A stretch of DNA of 64,000 bases from Saprospiraceae bacterium (lineage in GTDB: Bacteria > Bacteroidota > Bacteroidia > Chitinophagales > Saprospiraceae). Location: NCBI GenBank assembly GCA_016717655.1, contig JADKFC010000003.1, positions 62,001 through 126,000 of the forward strand, read 5' to 3'. This document shows positions 1-13,000 of the stretch, piece after piece. Position 1 is the first letter of the stretch; each line of letters starts with the position of its first letter. The notes beneath the pieces are model-generated. The model did no database searches, was not told where the DNA came from, and saw only the letters and a list, made by a program, of their open reading frames with translations. The translations under genes and the position numbers were made by a program.

Positions 1-1
1 A

Positions 2-2668
2 TTGTATTACAATACCTCTGGAACCCCTTGTACAGATACCAGTAATGTAATCGCACTTACGGTTGAAGTTATTCCTTCACAACCTACGGGTTTGGCTGCC
101 AATCCGAATCCTGTATGTTTGGGCAACATCATCAATTTAAGTGTAAACAATATAAGTGGATCAACCTACACATGGACAGCTTCCTCTCCGGATGCAGGTC
201 TTGTAAGCAGCACAACCAATAGTACGACCATGACGCCAACAGCTGCAGGCTTGTACATAGTTAGTGTGACAAGAACAGTGAATGGATGTGAATCCACAGC
301 TGCGAGTCTTGGTGTTACAGCAACCACAACTCCACCAACCCCGGCTGATGTTACCTGGGCAGACCCAAGTGCATGTGAGGGAAGCGATGGTAGTATTACC
401 ATAGGAGGTTTGGCTGGAAGCACTGCGTACGTAGTTAACTACACCAGAAATGGAGTTCCGGTAACGGTTAGTCGCACGACCAATGGATCAGGAGACCTTA
501 CCATTACCGGATTAAAGGCCGGAAGTTATGCCAACATTACATTGAGCATTGGAACATGTACTTCTGGTGCCTATGTAGGTCCGATTGAATTAAACAATCC
601 AAATGCACCATCACCACCGGCTAATATCACTGCAACAGAAGTGGATATTTGTGCCAATGCAACTACGACGGTTTCAGTATCCAGTAATCCTGGAGCGACC
701 TATGCATGGTCTAGTTCTGATCCATCTGTATTGGTTTTGGATGCACCCAGCACAACAAATTCAGCTGTGTTTAGAGGGGTATCCGAAGGAACGGCAATAG
801 TAAGTGTAACACAGAATGTGGGTGGTTGTGTATCCATACCATCAACCATAGAAATTAACGTAGCACCTGCAGCACCAACACCTTCTAATATTTCAGGTCA
901 GAATCCAACTGTTTGTGAAGGATTGGATGGTTCATTGACTTTTACAGGGCTACCTACCAATTCTTCATTTGAATTGGGCTATAGAAGAAATGGAATTGAC
1001 AATACTGCCAGCATCACAACCAATGGAGCGGGTACCGCCGTATTGGGTGGATTGAATGCAGGAAGTTATACCAACTTCCAGTTGACCAATGAATTTGGTT
1101 GTGTATCAGGAATTTTTGCCGGTCCAGTAACCCTTTCTGACCCAGCTACTTCTTTGCCAAGCAATTTGACAGCGGGACCTAACCCTGCCTGTTTGGGAAG
1201 TGTTGTGAATTTAAGTTTGACCAATGTAATAGGAGCAAGCTATAACTGGAGCGCCTCATCTGAATCAGCAGGTTTGGCAGGTTCGAGTTCAAACAGCACG
1301 ACTATGACACCGGTGAGTGCAGGAAGTTACACCATCAGTGTTACCCAAACGGTAGCAGGCTGTACTTCACCTCCTGCTCAGATAGTAATTGTGGTTAGAA
1401 ATGATTGTTACAATCCTGATTTTGGTGTTACTTATCAAAACGTAGTTTTGACAGGAGATTTGAGCACCAATGATGCAGGTTCAAATGGAGCCACTTATGG
1501 CATAGTGAATGCCGATGGTGGAAACCCAGATATTTGTTTACCAACTGTGGCTTCTGATGGTACTTACAGCTTTGTGTGTGCAACCATAGGTGAATATAAC
1601 TTTACAGTGACAGTTTGTAAAAATCAGGAATGTGTACCGGTACCTCTTACCATTACGGTATTAGAGCAGGAAAGTTCTACTAACCCGCCTGTAGCTCACC
1701 CTGATTATGCCTACACTAAGATGAATACTGGTATCAGCATCAATATTGTTGCCAATGACAAATGCCAAAGTTTACCCAACTGCAACCTGGGTACACCTAC
1801 CATGGTGACCAGTCCAACCAATGGTAATTACAGCATTGCCACCGGTATCTACACACCGTCAAATGGTTTTGTGGGTAAAGATTCATTCCAATACAGAATT
1901 TGTCAGACTCCGGCTACACCGGTAAGCTGTGACGAAGAGTGGGTTTACATTACAGTATTCCCTGGCAATGCATCCAACTTTACCAATGCCATGGATGACT
2001 ACAATCAAACCAATTTGAATCAGCCACTTTCAGTAGGAGCTGGTCAGGGGGTTAAAGCAAACGATGTAGATATTGAAGGCAACAACACTACAGTTGGCAG
2101 CTTTACGAAAACAGTAGCAGGAAAAGGAACTCTTATGATGGCAGCTGATGGAAGTTATAACTTCACTCCGGTGACTGATTATGTAGGTCCTGTTGATTTT
2201 GCTTATCAGCTTTGTGATAACGGCAGCCCTTCAGCTTGCGATAGTGCTACTCTACACATTTTGGTATTGGCTAGCTTGCCTACCGGAAGTGTGGGTAACT
2301 TTGTGTGGGCCGATGTTAACGGTAACGGAGTACAGAATGCAGGAGAGCTGGGTATAGCCAACATTACCGTGAGATTGTACAATGATTTGAATGCACTTAT
2401 AGCTACAACTACAACCAATGCATCGGGTATGTACATTTTTGAAAATGTTCTACCTGGCAATTATTACGTTAAGTTTGATTATCCTGCTGGATACGAATTA
2501 TCGCCTGCATTTGCCGGAACCACCGCTACAGACAGTGATATTACTGAAACCAATGGAGCTGGAACAACCAATATATTTACAGTCAATCCTGGTGAGTTTA
2601 ACCTGGATGTAGATGCTGGTTTTATATCTGTTCAAAATTGGCAACATTGTATGGTACGATGTGAATAA
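2..2668 (+). CDS. Giant secreted adhesin, 5'-truncated, N-terminal side of a frameshifted gene
   Basis: The reading frame is open from the first base, so the start lies upstream of the window and no start is visible. The first residues (YYNTSG..C..TSNVIALTV) match the end of the YFRR-type module seen in the following gene. Next come about five Ig-like repeats with paired cysteines (P.C.G and NGC; residues about 20-465). A three-domain neck follows (about 468-758): a C.NPDF.V...TND domain, a cadherin/Big-like domain with an NDKC motif, and a second with ND.D.EG. The fragment then enters the first SdrD-B-like domain (GN.VW.D.N.NG.Q; from about 761). The frame breaks at 2633-2637, leaving a spurious tail NWQHCMVRCE, and the gene continues in the frame ending at 3926. 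It is likely exported and surface-exposed. The exact ligand is unknown. I am confident it is a real coding region. Confidence 0.9.
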   Translation: MYYNTSGTPCTDTSNVIALTVEVIPSQPTGLAANPNPVCLGNIINLSVNNISGSTYTWTASSPDAGLVSSTTNSTTMTPTAAGLYIVSVTRTVNGCESTAASLGVTATTTPPTPADVTWADPSACEGSDGSITIGGLAGSTAYVVNYTRNGVPVTVSRTTNGSGDLTITGLKAGSYANITLSIGTCTSGAYVGPIELNNPNAPSPPANITATEVDICANATTTVSVSSNPGATYAWSSSDPSVLVLDAPSTTNSAVFRGVSEGTAIVSVTQNVGGCVSIPSTIEINVAPAAPTPSNISGQNPTVCEGLDGSLTFTGLPTNSSFELGYRRNGIDNTASITTNGAGTAVLGGLNAGSYTNFQLTNEFGCVSGIFAGPVTLSDPATSLPSNLTAGPNPACLGSVVNLSLTNVIGASYNWSASSESAGLAGSSSNSTTMTPVSAGSYTISVTQTVAGCTSPPAQIVIVVRNDCYNPDFGVTYQNVVLTGDLSTNDAGSNGATYGIVNADGGNPDICLPTVASDGTYSFVCATIGEYNFTVTVCKNQECVPVPLTITVLEQESSTNPPVAHPDYAYTKMNTGISINIVANDKCQSLPNCNLGTPTMVTSPTNGNYSIATGIYTPSNGFVGKDSFQYRICQTPATPVSCDEEWVYITVFPGNASNFTNAMDDYNQTNLNQPLSVGAGQGVKANDVDIEGNNTTVGSFTKTVAGKGTLMMAADGSYNFTPVTDYVGPVDFAYQLCDNGSPSACDSATLHILVLASLPTGSVGNFVWADVNGNGVQNAGELGIANITVRLYNDLNALIATTTTNASGMYIFENVLPGNYYVKFDYPAGYELSPAFAGTTATDSDITETNGAGTTNIFTVNPGEFNLDVDAGFISVQNWQHCMVRCE

Positions 2669-3926
2669 AAACGACAAGTGGGAGACTACAGAAAACGGTA
2701 TCAATGGTATCAGAGTTGAGTTATTCAGATTGGTAAATGGCAACTGGATCTTCTGGGATTATCAAATCACAGGACACAAGCCCAATACACCATCTGATGA
2801 TGGATGGTATGAATTCTGTGCTCCTCCGGGAACCTATTATGTAAAGGTTATTTTGCCTCCTAACGGACTGGTACCAGCTAAACCTTTCATTGGTGGAAAT
2901 CCATTTAGAGATAGTGATATTACAGGTGCCAATGGGCCTGTAACAACAAACAGTATTACCGTAAATGCAGGTCAGAATAAACTGGACATTGGGGCAGGAT
3001 TTTATCCTCAGGCCATTGCCGGAAACCTGGTTTGGATGGATAACAACTTGAATGGTATTCAGGATAGTGGAGAGCCTAAAGTGAGTGGAGTTTTGGTTCA
3101 GGCTTTTGAGGCAGGTACCAATATGCTCTATGGACAGGCAACTACTGATTCTGATGGACTGTATAAGTTGGGCATGTTGCCTAAAACAGATCTATACTAC
3201 AAGTTTACACCACCAAGTGGATTGAATGCTACTTATGCCAATATGGGTGCAGACAACATCAACAGTGACGTTGACCACAGCAATGGATACAACACAACAA
3301 GGGTAATCAGCATGCAATCTGGGGTGTACAATGAAAACATTGACCTTGGTCTTGCATTTGGTGTATTACCTGTAACCTGGGTGAGTGTAAATGCTACCAA
3401 GGTAAAAGAAGGTCACAAGATCAGTTGGGAAACAGCCAATGAAATCAATCTGGCTTACTACCAGGTGCAGATGTATGACAACCAGCAAAAATCATTTGTG
3501 AACTTGTCTGATAAGATCTATCCAGTAGACAATAATCGTCCGGTTAAAAACTACTTCTATCTGAATACAGAGGTAGAAAAGAGTGGATGGTTCCACTACA
3601 GGGTACGTCAGGTTGACCTGGATGGAAGCGAGAGCTATAGTGACAAAGTGTCAGTAATTAATGATGCCAATTCAAGAATCAGTCTGTATCCAAACCCAGC
3701 CATCAACGATGTAGAGGTAGGAATAGACCTTGATGAGGAGTCAGATGTGAAAATCTTTGTATATAATGTTAGGGGTGACATGGTTTCTGAATTGTCATAT
3801 AATAGACATTTTGAGAGGGGAAGCCACACCATAACGTTTGATGTTTCACAATTACCGGCAGGAGCTTACACATTTAGCATAGACATTAACGGAAGCATGA
3901 AAAATACTATAGTGGTTAAGGATTAA
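2613..3926 (+). CDS. C-terminal part of the first adhesin: SdrD-B-like domains and type A T9SS sorting domain
   Basis: This is the downstream frame of the gene that begins before the window. Genuine sequence starts at about base 2634; the first residues of the open frame before that are out-of-frame reading. Two SdrD-B-like domains (IGNIVWYDVN..., AGNLVWMDNNLNG.QDSGE) are followed by a linker typical of Bacteroidota secreted proteins (LPVTWVSVNA...KISWETANEIN, then a Y.VRQVD.DG.ESYSD strand pair). The end is a type A T9SS C-terminal domain of about 75 residues: the SLYPNPAINDVEV motif, then KIFVYNVRGDMV, then LPAGAYTFSI and a terminal IVVKD. The protein is therefore predicted to cross the outer membrane by type IX secretion, with the C-terminal domain cleaved and the protein attached to or released from the cell surface. 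A hairpin lies 15 bases after the stop. Confidence 0.92.
   Translation: MLVLYLFKIGNIVWYDVNKNDKWETTENGINGIRVELFRLVNGNWIFWDYQITGHKPNTPSDDGWYEFCAPPGTYYVKVILPPNGLVPAKPFIGGNPFRDSDITGANGPVTTNSITVNAGQNKLDIGAGFYPQAIAGNLVWMDNNLNGIQDSGEPKVSGVLVQAFEAGTNMLYGQATTDSDGLYKLGMLPKTDLYYKFTPPSGLNATYANMGADNINSDVDHSNGYNTTRVISMQSGVYNENIDLGLAFGVLPVTWVSVNATKVKEGHKISWETANEINLAYYQVQMYDNQQKSFVNLSDKIYPVDNNRPVKNYFYLNTEVEKSGWFHYRVRQVDLDGSESYSDKVSVINDANSRISLYPNPAINDVEVGIDLDEESDVKIFVYNVRGDMVSELSYNRHFERGSHTITFDVSQLPAGAYTFSIDINGSMKNTIVVKD
2633..2637 (+). other. Frameshift site: one surplus A
   Basis: The sequence reads C followed by four A. Removing one A gives the continuous reading ...GFISVQ-IGNIVWYDVN, which joins the end of one SdrD-B-like domain to the start of the next. 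With the correction, 2-3926 becomes a whole number of codons. Sequencing error or a true mutation cannot be told apart here. Confidence 0.85.
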
Positions 3927-3941
3927 TAGACCTTGTAAATA

Positions 3942-3983
3942 ATTGCTCAGCCACAAAGACCCCTGTCCGCGTGGCTGAGCAAT
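3942..3983 (+). terminator. Strong hairpin after the first adhesin gene
   Basis: A perfect 13-base inverted repeat (ATTGCTCAGCCAC / GTGGCTGAGCAAT) encloses a 16-base loop, 15 bases after the stop at 3926. The T-run is not adjacent: seven T occur at 4000-4006, themselves pairing with A3990-3995. It is probably a terminator or a 3'-end stabiliser. The short (97-base) gap to the next gene leaves attenuation possible. Confidence 0.6.
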
Positions 3984-4023
3984 CCATATAAAAAACCGAT
4001 TTTTTTAATAGACTGAGAATCCG

Positions 4024-7000
4024 ATGATTAGGAGCCTAACCTACAAAGCCGTGTGCTTAGCAATTTGCTTATTTGCAGTTGTTAGAGGGCAAGCACAAGG
4101 TGTAACAGGGGTTAAATTTCAAATGAGATTTGACACCACAACCTGCCTTTTTGACTGTTATCTCATAATAACAGAGGGGTCTGCTACCACTGCAGCTCAA
4201 CGGGCGCAGTTTAACGCCCAATATTCCATTGTGACACCGGCTGGTAGTACAATTGAGGTAGATACCTCCTACATGCCACTGGTTGGCAATCAAACCTATG
4301 GCGGGATAACACCTATGACATGGACGCTAACCAATCACATCTATGCACCCTGTGTGCAACCTCAAAATGATTTTCACAGCATTATTCCTGTATTATCACC
4401 AGCGAGTTTTTACAACGACCTTAATACAGGTGATACAGTGCGGCTGTTTAGCCTTCGGGTGACACCCGTACCTGCTTGTGCTGACGACATAAGAATATTT
4501 AAGAATGGAATTGACCCCCCTTCAAGCGCCCCATGTATGGGTTCTGGAGACTTTAACAATGGGTTTACCGTCGGAGGACCTGCTCAGGACTATAGAGGAA
4601 ATTTACCTCAGATATACCCCCCAAAACCAAAGTTAGATGCTGAAGTTTCATGTGGATCGGGCATTCATATTGATCTTTCAGCCACTACCTCTTCATGTCA
4701 GGGGCCACTTAGCTATCAATGGTCAGGCCCCTCAACCTCAACCACCAATGAAGATATCAACATCGTAAGTACCAGTGCTGCCTACCATGGCAATTACACG
4801 GTAACTGTAACCGATGCCTACGGTTGTAGCAATACTGCGGTGTATTACGGAGAAAATAAACCCAATGCCGGTGCCGACAATTCGACCTGTGCCGGAGGTA
4901 GTATACTGCTGGATGCAGTAACACCCAACACCGGGGTTTGGGTTCAGGACACCAATAATGGATTTGGAGCATCGTTAACATCTACCACAGGGGGCAATGC
5001 CACTGCCAGTTTTAATGCAGCTGCCTCGGGGGATTTTAACTTTATATACAATACAGTAAGTTGTAGTGATACAATTACAATTTCGGTGGCAACCCAGGAA
5101 GCAGGAGACCCACCCGCTTTTGAGGATTGTTTTTCAACCGCAGTAGTTACTTTGGCTGCGGAAGGTACCGGATCATGGACCTTGGGAGCAGGTAGCTCAG
5201 GCAGTGTAACCATATCACCCCTTAACAGTCCAACAGCAACCCTATCTGGATTTACAGCTCCAGGTACTTATTTTTTAAACTGGAACAACGGCTCATGTAC
5301 CGACCAGGTTGTTGTGTCTGTGGGCAATGTATGTGCATGTCCTATAGACAACAACCTTATCAATGATCCTCCCATAACCTCATTCTGTGGTACAGCGAGT
5401 GGTATTTTGATTACAGGAAGTACGCCCAATCCAGGAGGAGGAGTTTATACCTGGGAATATAGTACAGATGGTTTCAGCTATACTACAGCTCCCGGAAGCA
5501 ACAGTGCCAGAAACTATACTACGGGTACACTCACAGAAGGAACCTATTACTTTAGAAGAAAATATGAAACCACCTCAGGCATTATTTGTGAGGACATTTC
5601 CAATTCTGTATTGATTGTGGTAACTGGAAAACCTGCTGCACCTGCTCTTGCATCCAATAGCCCTATTTGTGAAGGTGATGATTTGGAAATTACAGCAGAA
5701 TTTGTTGGTGGGGCATTTTATAACTGGTCTGGCCCTTTTGGTGGATCAACAGATATGAATGTTTATATCAATGAAGCCACTATCAGCAATGGAGGTACGT
5801 ATACATTAATCATAGATATAAATGGATGTCAGAGTGACCCGGCAACCATCAATGTGGTAATTAAGCCCAAGCCACAACTACCCGATATTACCACCAATGC
5901 ACCAGTTTGTACTGGTGATACCATTCATTTTTCTACACCTGTGATAGCAGGTGGCACTTATTCATGGTTTGGTCCAGCGTTTAGTCCTTATTCTACGGAC
6001 AGAACACCCTTTGTGGCCAATGCATCAGCAGGGGTTGCAGGCGTTTATTACCTGACCGTTGAAAAAGATGGATGTATAAGTGAGCCCAACAATATAGATA
6101 TCCTTGTCAAGGGACTGCCTTCATTGCCTCAATTTATTACCAATTCACCTGTTTGTGAAGGAGACACTTTGGAGCTGACAGCCCAGGTTGTAACAAATGC
6201 CACTTATACATGGACCGGCCCGGTAGTAGTACCATCGGTTCAGAATCCTAAATTGAGTCCAGTTACTTCAGCTCATGCTGGAAGATACCTTTTACAATTA
6301 ACGGTAGATGGATGCGAGAGCGATACCTTTGGACTCAATGTTCAATTGAAAGCCAAGCCGGCAAAGCCTGTTATTACAGTAGATTCACCTATATGTGAAG
6401 GCGATAGCCTGAAATTTACCTCGGATTTGCACACAGGCGTTACCTATGTGTGGACAACCAATGCAAGCAGTACTTTTACTAGCTCGGAACAAAATCCGGT
6501 CAGGTTAAATGCCACCCCTAATATGAGTGGTAAATATGTATTAAAAACCCTTTTGGATGGCTGTTATAGCGACACAGTACAAGTAAATGCCCTTGTAAAA
6601 CCCAAACCTGCCATTCCGGTGCTTACCTCTAATGGCCCAATTTGTGCAGGTGATACATTGACTCTAACGGCCACTGTAGCTGATACCAATATTGTGGTAG
6701 CATGGGTAGGAGTTACTACTCTTGATTCTATAAAGATCCACAACATTGAAAATGCTACCGTGGGCATGACTGGCCTCTATACGGCAAAATCTATACTCAA
6801 CGGTTGTGAGAGCGGTAATGATAGCCTGATGGTGACCGTGAAGCCTAATCCGGTAACCCCACCTATGGCTTATAATGGACCTTTGTGTGCAGAAGATGTG
6901 ATTAAATTGACCGCCGATACGGTAGCCAATGCAACATATGCGTGGTCAGGGCCGGGTGGATACATTAGCAATGTACAGAACCCAACTATCAATAATGCAA

Positions 7001-10000
7001 CAACTGCTATGTCTGGTAAGTATTACCTCCAGATTACGGTAAATGGATGTATCAGCCAAAAAGACTCAACAGATGTATTGGTAAAACCAAGACCCGTTGT
7101 ACCGGTGAATGCATCTAACAGCCCGGTTTGTGAAGAGGATGATATTGAACTAACGGCTGCTACCCTGGCTGGAGCGACCTATGCCTGGACAGGACCGGGA
7201 GGTTTTATCAGTCCGGATCAGAATCCTGTTATTACCAATGCGGCTTTAACAGATGCTGGACCTTATATATTAAAAGTAACGGTAGATGGCTGTACCAGTC
7301 ATGCTGATACCATCACTGTAACAGTAAAAGATAAACCCAACACTCCTGACATTACTTCTAATAGTCCGATTTGTGCAGAACAAAATTTACAACTGAATAC
7401 AACTTCTACAGGGGTGAGTTATACCTGGACAGGTCCAGATGGCTTTACCAGCAATGTACAGAACCCTGTTATTACTGCTGCTACGGTGGCAAAATCGGGA
7501 GAATATGTTTTGGTTGTAGAGGCCAATGGCTGTAAGAGTGATACCACACGATATACTGCTACAGTAAAGGCAAAACCAATTGCCCCAACCCTGCTTAGCA
7601 ATAGCCCTGTGTGTGAAAATGATGAAATCCAGCTGAGCATGGTGCCTGTAACAGGAGCCAGCTACCAATGGACAGGACCTAATGGTTTTAACTCAACTGA
7701 CGCCAATCCAACCATAACCAGTGCGGTCTTAACTGATGCAGGCATTTACAAAGGCAAGGTAGTGGTTGACGGGTGTACAAGTGACGAAGCCCAGTTGACA
7801 GTAGTTGTCAATGACAGGCCTGATGCACCCACCATCAATCACAACAGCCCTGTTTGCGAGGGCGAGCTGTTAACCTTATCAACACCTATAGTTAGTGGTG
7901 CCAGCTACACCTGGATCAATCCGGCCGGAGCAACAGTATCCGGTTCTTCGATTTCCATCAACAATGCCCAACTGACAGATGGGGGAGAATATAAACTGGT
8001 CATTGCTACCAATAGTTGTTCAAGCCCTGAGACATCAATAACCATTACGGTTAAGGCTAAGCCAGTCCTTCCGGATGTAAGCTCCAATTCACCCATTTGT
8101 GAAGGAGAAGATTTGATATTCACGATTAACAATAGCGTTTCTGGTACTTATACCTGGCTGAACAACAACGATGTACAATTTAGTACAGATGCCAATGCCA
8201 CTGTCATTGCTGCATCCCCTAGCAATTCAGGGGTGTACAAGGTAAAAGTGGAAGTCAATGGTTGTGAAAGTGAATGGTCCAACGAAAATGTTACCATTAA
8301 ACCAACACCAAATACACCGGTATTGAGTTACAATGGTCCAATATGTGAAGGAGATAATCTGGTATTAACCGCTCCATCATTGCCAGGCCTAGTTTATGTA
8401 TGGCAAAATGATAAAGGTGAAGTAGTAGGCAATGATGCTGTAGCAATCATTCCAAGTGCGTTGCCTGTAAACTCAGGCACTTATACCCTTAATGTGGATG
8501 AGGCAGGTTGTCCGGCAACACCGGCAACAATAGATGTAGTGGTGAATGCCAAACCACAGGCACCTGCCTTGGTTTCCAATAGCCCTGTTTGCGAAGGCGA
8601 GACCTTACAGTTGGAAGGAGAAGTGATAGCGGGAGCTAACTATGTTTGGACTGATGCATTGGGAACTGTAATAAGCAATTCTTCAGTATATAGTATAAGC
8701 AACAGCCAACCGGCTCATACCGGTACCTATTTTCTGGAAGTAGAAGTGAATAACTGTTTTAGCGATCGATCAAATATAGATGCAACAGTATTTGCAAAAC
8801 CTTCATTGCCTAATATCCAGGCCAATACGCCACTTTGTGAAGGCGAAACTTTGGTTTTCAGTACAGATATCATAGCAGGAGGCTCATATAACTGGACCGA
8901 TCCCACAGGAGCTAACATATCAAACAATTCTAATTTTAACATAGATGGTGTACTACCATCGATGGCAGGCAATTATGGTCTGGTAGTATCTGTCAATGGC
9001 TGTGCCAGCGACCAGGCTTTGGAGAACATAACAATATTCTCAAAAACACCAGATCCGGTGATTTCGGGAGATGCAGAATTGTGTGAGGGAGAAGATTTGG
9101 TATTGACTACTCCGGATTTATCAGGTGCAAGTTATGAGTGGAAAAATCCATTTGGAGCCACCGTTAGCATCACCTCTGAATTGCGCATCGATGATATGCA
9201 AACCAGCGGTGCCGGTAGATATACAATTATCCAGTCGATCAACGGCTGTCCGAGTGATGAGCAGTTTGTAGATGTGATCATCAATGAAATTCCTGCTAAA
9301 CCAGTTATCAATAACAATTCACCTATTTGTGAAGGAGAAACCCTTGTTTTAACAGTTGACAACCTGGCAGGATATCAACTAGCATGGACGGGCCCAAGTG
9401 GAAATAGTTTGGGCAATGCGAATGATGTCACCCTTAGTGGTGCACAACCTGCCCAAAGTGGAAAATATCGCGTGCAGGCCAGTTCAAAAGGATGTTTGAG
9501 TGAAGTTGCCGAAACCGATGTGATCATCAATACAAAACCAGCTCAACCTTCTATAATTTCAAACAGTCCAGTATGTGAAGGAGAAGCTATTTTGCTTCAA
9601 ACCAGTTCTGTTGCCAATGGTCAATATATTTGGACCAATCCTCAGGGAAATGTAATGGTAAATCAGAATCAACATACCCTGGCAAATGCAAGTTTGTCAA
9701 TGGGAGGCACCTATACCTTATCTATCGAAGTAAATGGATGTATTTCTGATCAAATATCTACACTTGTAGAGGTTAAGCCACTGCCACAAAAACCAATTGT
9801 TGTAAATAATTCACCCGTATGTGAAGGTACGGATATTATTTTTTCAACCGATGTAGTAAGTGGGGCGGTATATAGCTGGACCAATACAGCTGGTACAGAG
9901 TTATCAACCACAAATGAATTAACCCTATCCAATGCAAGTACGGCGGATCAGGGAAATTATAGTTTGGTTATCAGTGTAGATGGATGTGCAAGCGAAGTAA

Positions 10001-13000
10001 CCGATGTTGAGGCAATAGTCAAACTGAATCCGGTACTGCCTATCATTATTGCCAATACCTCAATCTGCGAAGGTGAAAACTTGCAGTTGGGGGTAACCAA
10101 TATTCAGGCTGGTGCTCAATACACCTGGCATCATCCTGATGGACTACAGTCTCAAACGGGCAGTACTTGGACAATCAATAATGCAAATATTAATGACGCA
10201 GGCACTTATGAAGTGATTGCTATTATAGATGGATGCAGTAGTGAGATAGCCAATGCCACCATTAATGTTAAAGCAAATCCTGTTGTTGATTTTGTTTCCG
10301 ACAATACACCATTGTGTGATGGAGGAGACCTCATCTTATCAACAGGTGGAACAGCTGGTGCCACCTTCAACTGGTATTTCAGCAATGTTCAGGTTGGTAC
10401 AGGAACTACTTTAACAATAAACGATGCAGGGCTTGCCCATTCAGGTATTTATGAAGTTAAGGCAAGTTGGAATGGCTGTGATAGTGAAGTAAAACAAATC
10501 AACAGCATTATAACACCCAACCCTGCAACGCCAATCATTTTATTATCATCTCCCATATGTGAGGGTGAACAAGCAGTATTCAGCACAGCTGTGGTAAGCG
10601 GTGCTACTTATTTTTGGTACAATGTTTTGAATGTTGAAGTCTCAACATCCAATAGCTATACCCTATCAAATGCAAGTGCAGCTGACGCTGGTCAGTATGC
10701 ACTTAAAATTGTTGTCAATGGCTGTGAGAGCGAATTGGCAACAAGTACTCTGGCGGTAAAACCGCTGCCTGCTCTGCCAGTCATTGTTTCAAATAGTCCT
10801 GTTTGTGAAGGAGAGGAACTTACCTTTGAAACGAGTGCAGTCCCAGGCGTGATTTACGTGTGGACCAAGTCGGGCGTTCAGCTTGGTACGGGAGCTTCTC
10901 TTGCCATTCCAAACGGTCAGCTGACCGATGGGGGCACTTACGAGTTGGTTGCCACATTAGATGGTTGTTCTGTAGGTCCGGTTAACACAGTTGCCAATGT
11001 AAAGGCAAAACCAGCTATACCTGCTATTAACAACAACGGTCCTCTTTGTACCGGAGAAGATGCAATTTTGTCTACATCGGCAATTGCAGATCAATATGTA
11101 TGGTCTGGTGTAAATGGATTTACTGGTACCGGCAACCAAGTTACGATAACTGGAGTAGACATTGCAAAGGCTGGAGACTATCAGCTTTATGTTGTGGTTG
11201 ATGGTTGTCAAAGTGATTTAGCTACAACCACTCTGGAGATCAATGAAAAGCCATCACTTCCGGTAATAGCGAACAATTCACCACTATGTTCAGGCGATGA
11301 CTTGGTGTTGTCTAGCAATATTTATATTGGTGGAATTTATACCTGGTATGATCCATCTGGTACTATCCTTGGAGGAAGTGACAATCTTACCTTAAATAAT
11401 ATTCAAGTAAGTCAACAAGGAAATTATGCTGTTGAAGTGGTGGTAAACGGTTGCAAAAGCGACAAAGCGACAACCACTGTGGCAGTGAAGGCTACACCTT
11501 CTCAACCAACTGTTAACTCAAACAGCCCTGTATGTGTAGGTGAGGATATCCTGCTAACAACAGATGTTGTAAGCGGCGCAACCTATGGTTGGTCAGGTCC
11601 TGCACTGTATACTTCTATCACTCAGAATCCACAAATTACCAGTGCTCAATTGGTCAATGGAGGTATCTACACCTTATTGGTTACCGTTGATGGGTGTACT
11701 TCACCTGCAGCTACCGTTGAGGTGAGGGTTGAGAATTGTGCTTGTCCGATTGACAATAATGATGTTCAGCAACCCGCAACTACCTTCTATTGTGGAAACT
11801 CAGGATCTATTTTGTTGACGGGTAGCACACCTACTCCAGCCGGCGGCAGCTTTAGATGGGAATACAGCATAGATGGAAGTAACTACGGTGGGGCTTCAGG
11901 CACTATCAATCAACGTGATTACCAAACACCGGATTTAGGTGTTGGTCTACATTATTTCAGAAGAGTATATTATACAACTACAGGCATTATTTGTGAAGAA
12001 TCCAGCAACGTACTGATTGTAGAAGTTAGAGAAAAACCTATTATTGCTGCACCAAGCAACAACGGACCATTGTGTGAGGGTCAAGATTTGCAGTTGCAAA
12101 TTGTACCTTTGGCAGGGGCAAATTTCAGCTGGTCAGGACCGGGTGGATTTACATCCATTCAACAGAACCCGGTTATCAATGGCGTTGATTTAACAGATGG
12201 GGGTATTTATGATGTGATAGCAACTGTCAATGGTTGTAGTTCTGATGCTCAAACCACCCTTGTAGAAGTAAAAGAAAAACCAGCACTTCCACAAATCATT
12301 TCCAATAGCCCTATTTGTGAAGGCGGAGATATTGAATTGGAAGTAGCTGCCATAGCGGGCGCAACTTATGAGTGGACAGGACCTGTGACGGGCCTTGCCA
12401 ATCAGGCAAAGATTACCCTTACTTCTGCTACTACAGCTAAACAGGGAAGTTATGGAGTCAGAGTGCTTGTTAATGGGTGTTATAGTGACATAGCTACCAC
12501 AGATGTTGTGGTAATCAAAAAAGAAGCTGCACCAACACTTCAAACCAATGCTCCTTTGTGCGAAGGCGAAACCCTGGAAATTTCAACCAATTCAATCCTG
12601 AATGCTCAATACCAATGGGGTGGTCCGAAAACAATAACGGATAATACCAATGCTATACAATTGAATGGAGTTGACTTATCATTTGCAGGTAAATATACAT
12701 TGACAGTGATCAACAATGGCTGTGCAAGTTTGCCGGCAGAAATTGATGTGACCATAAAACAAAAACCATCACAGCCTCAGGTTTCCAGCAATAGCCCGGT
12801 ATGTTTGGGTGATCCAATTGAACTATTTGCTACAGCACAAGCAGGGGTTACTTTTGATTGGAATGGCCCAGCCACATTTGGTTCAAATGTAGCAAATCCT
12901 GTGATAGCCGTTTCTATATTGGCCAACGCAGGTTTGTATACCCTCACTACCGAATTGAATGGCTGTGAAAGCGATGCAGTTCAAATACAGGTTGTAGTTG

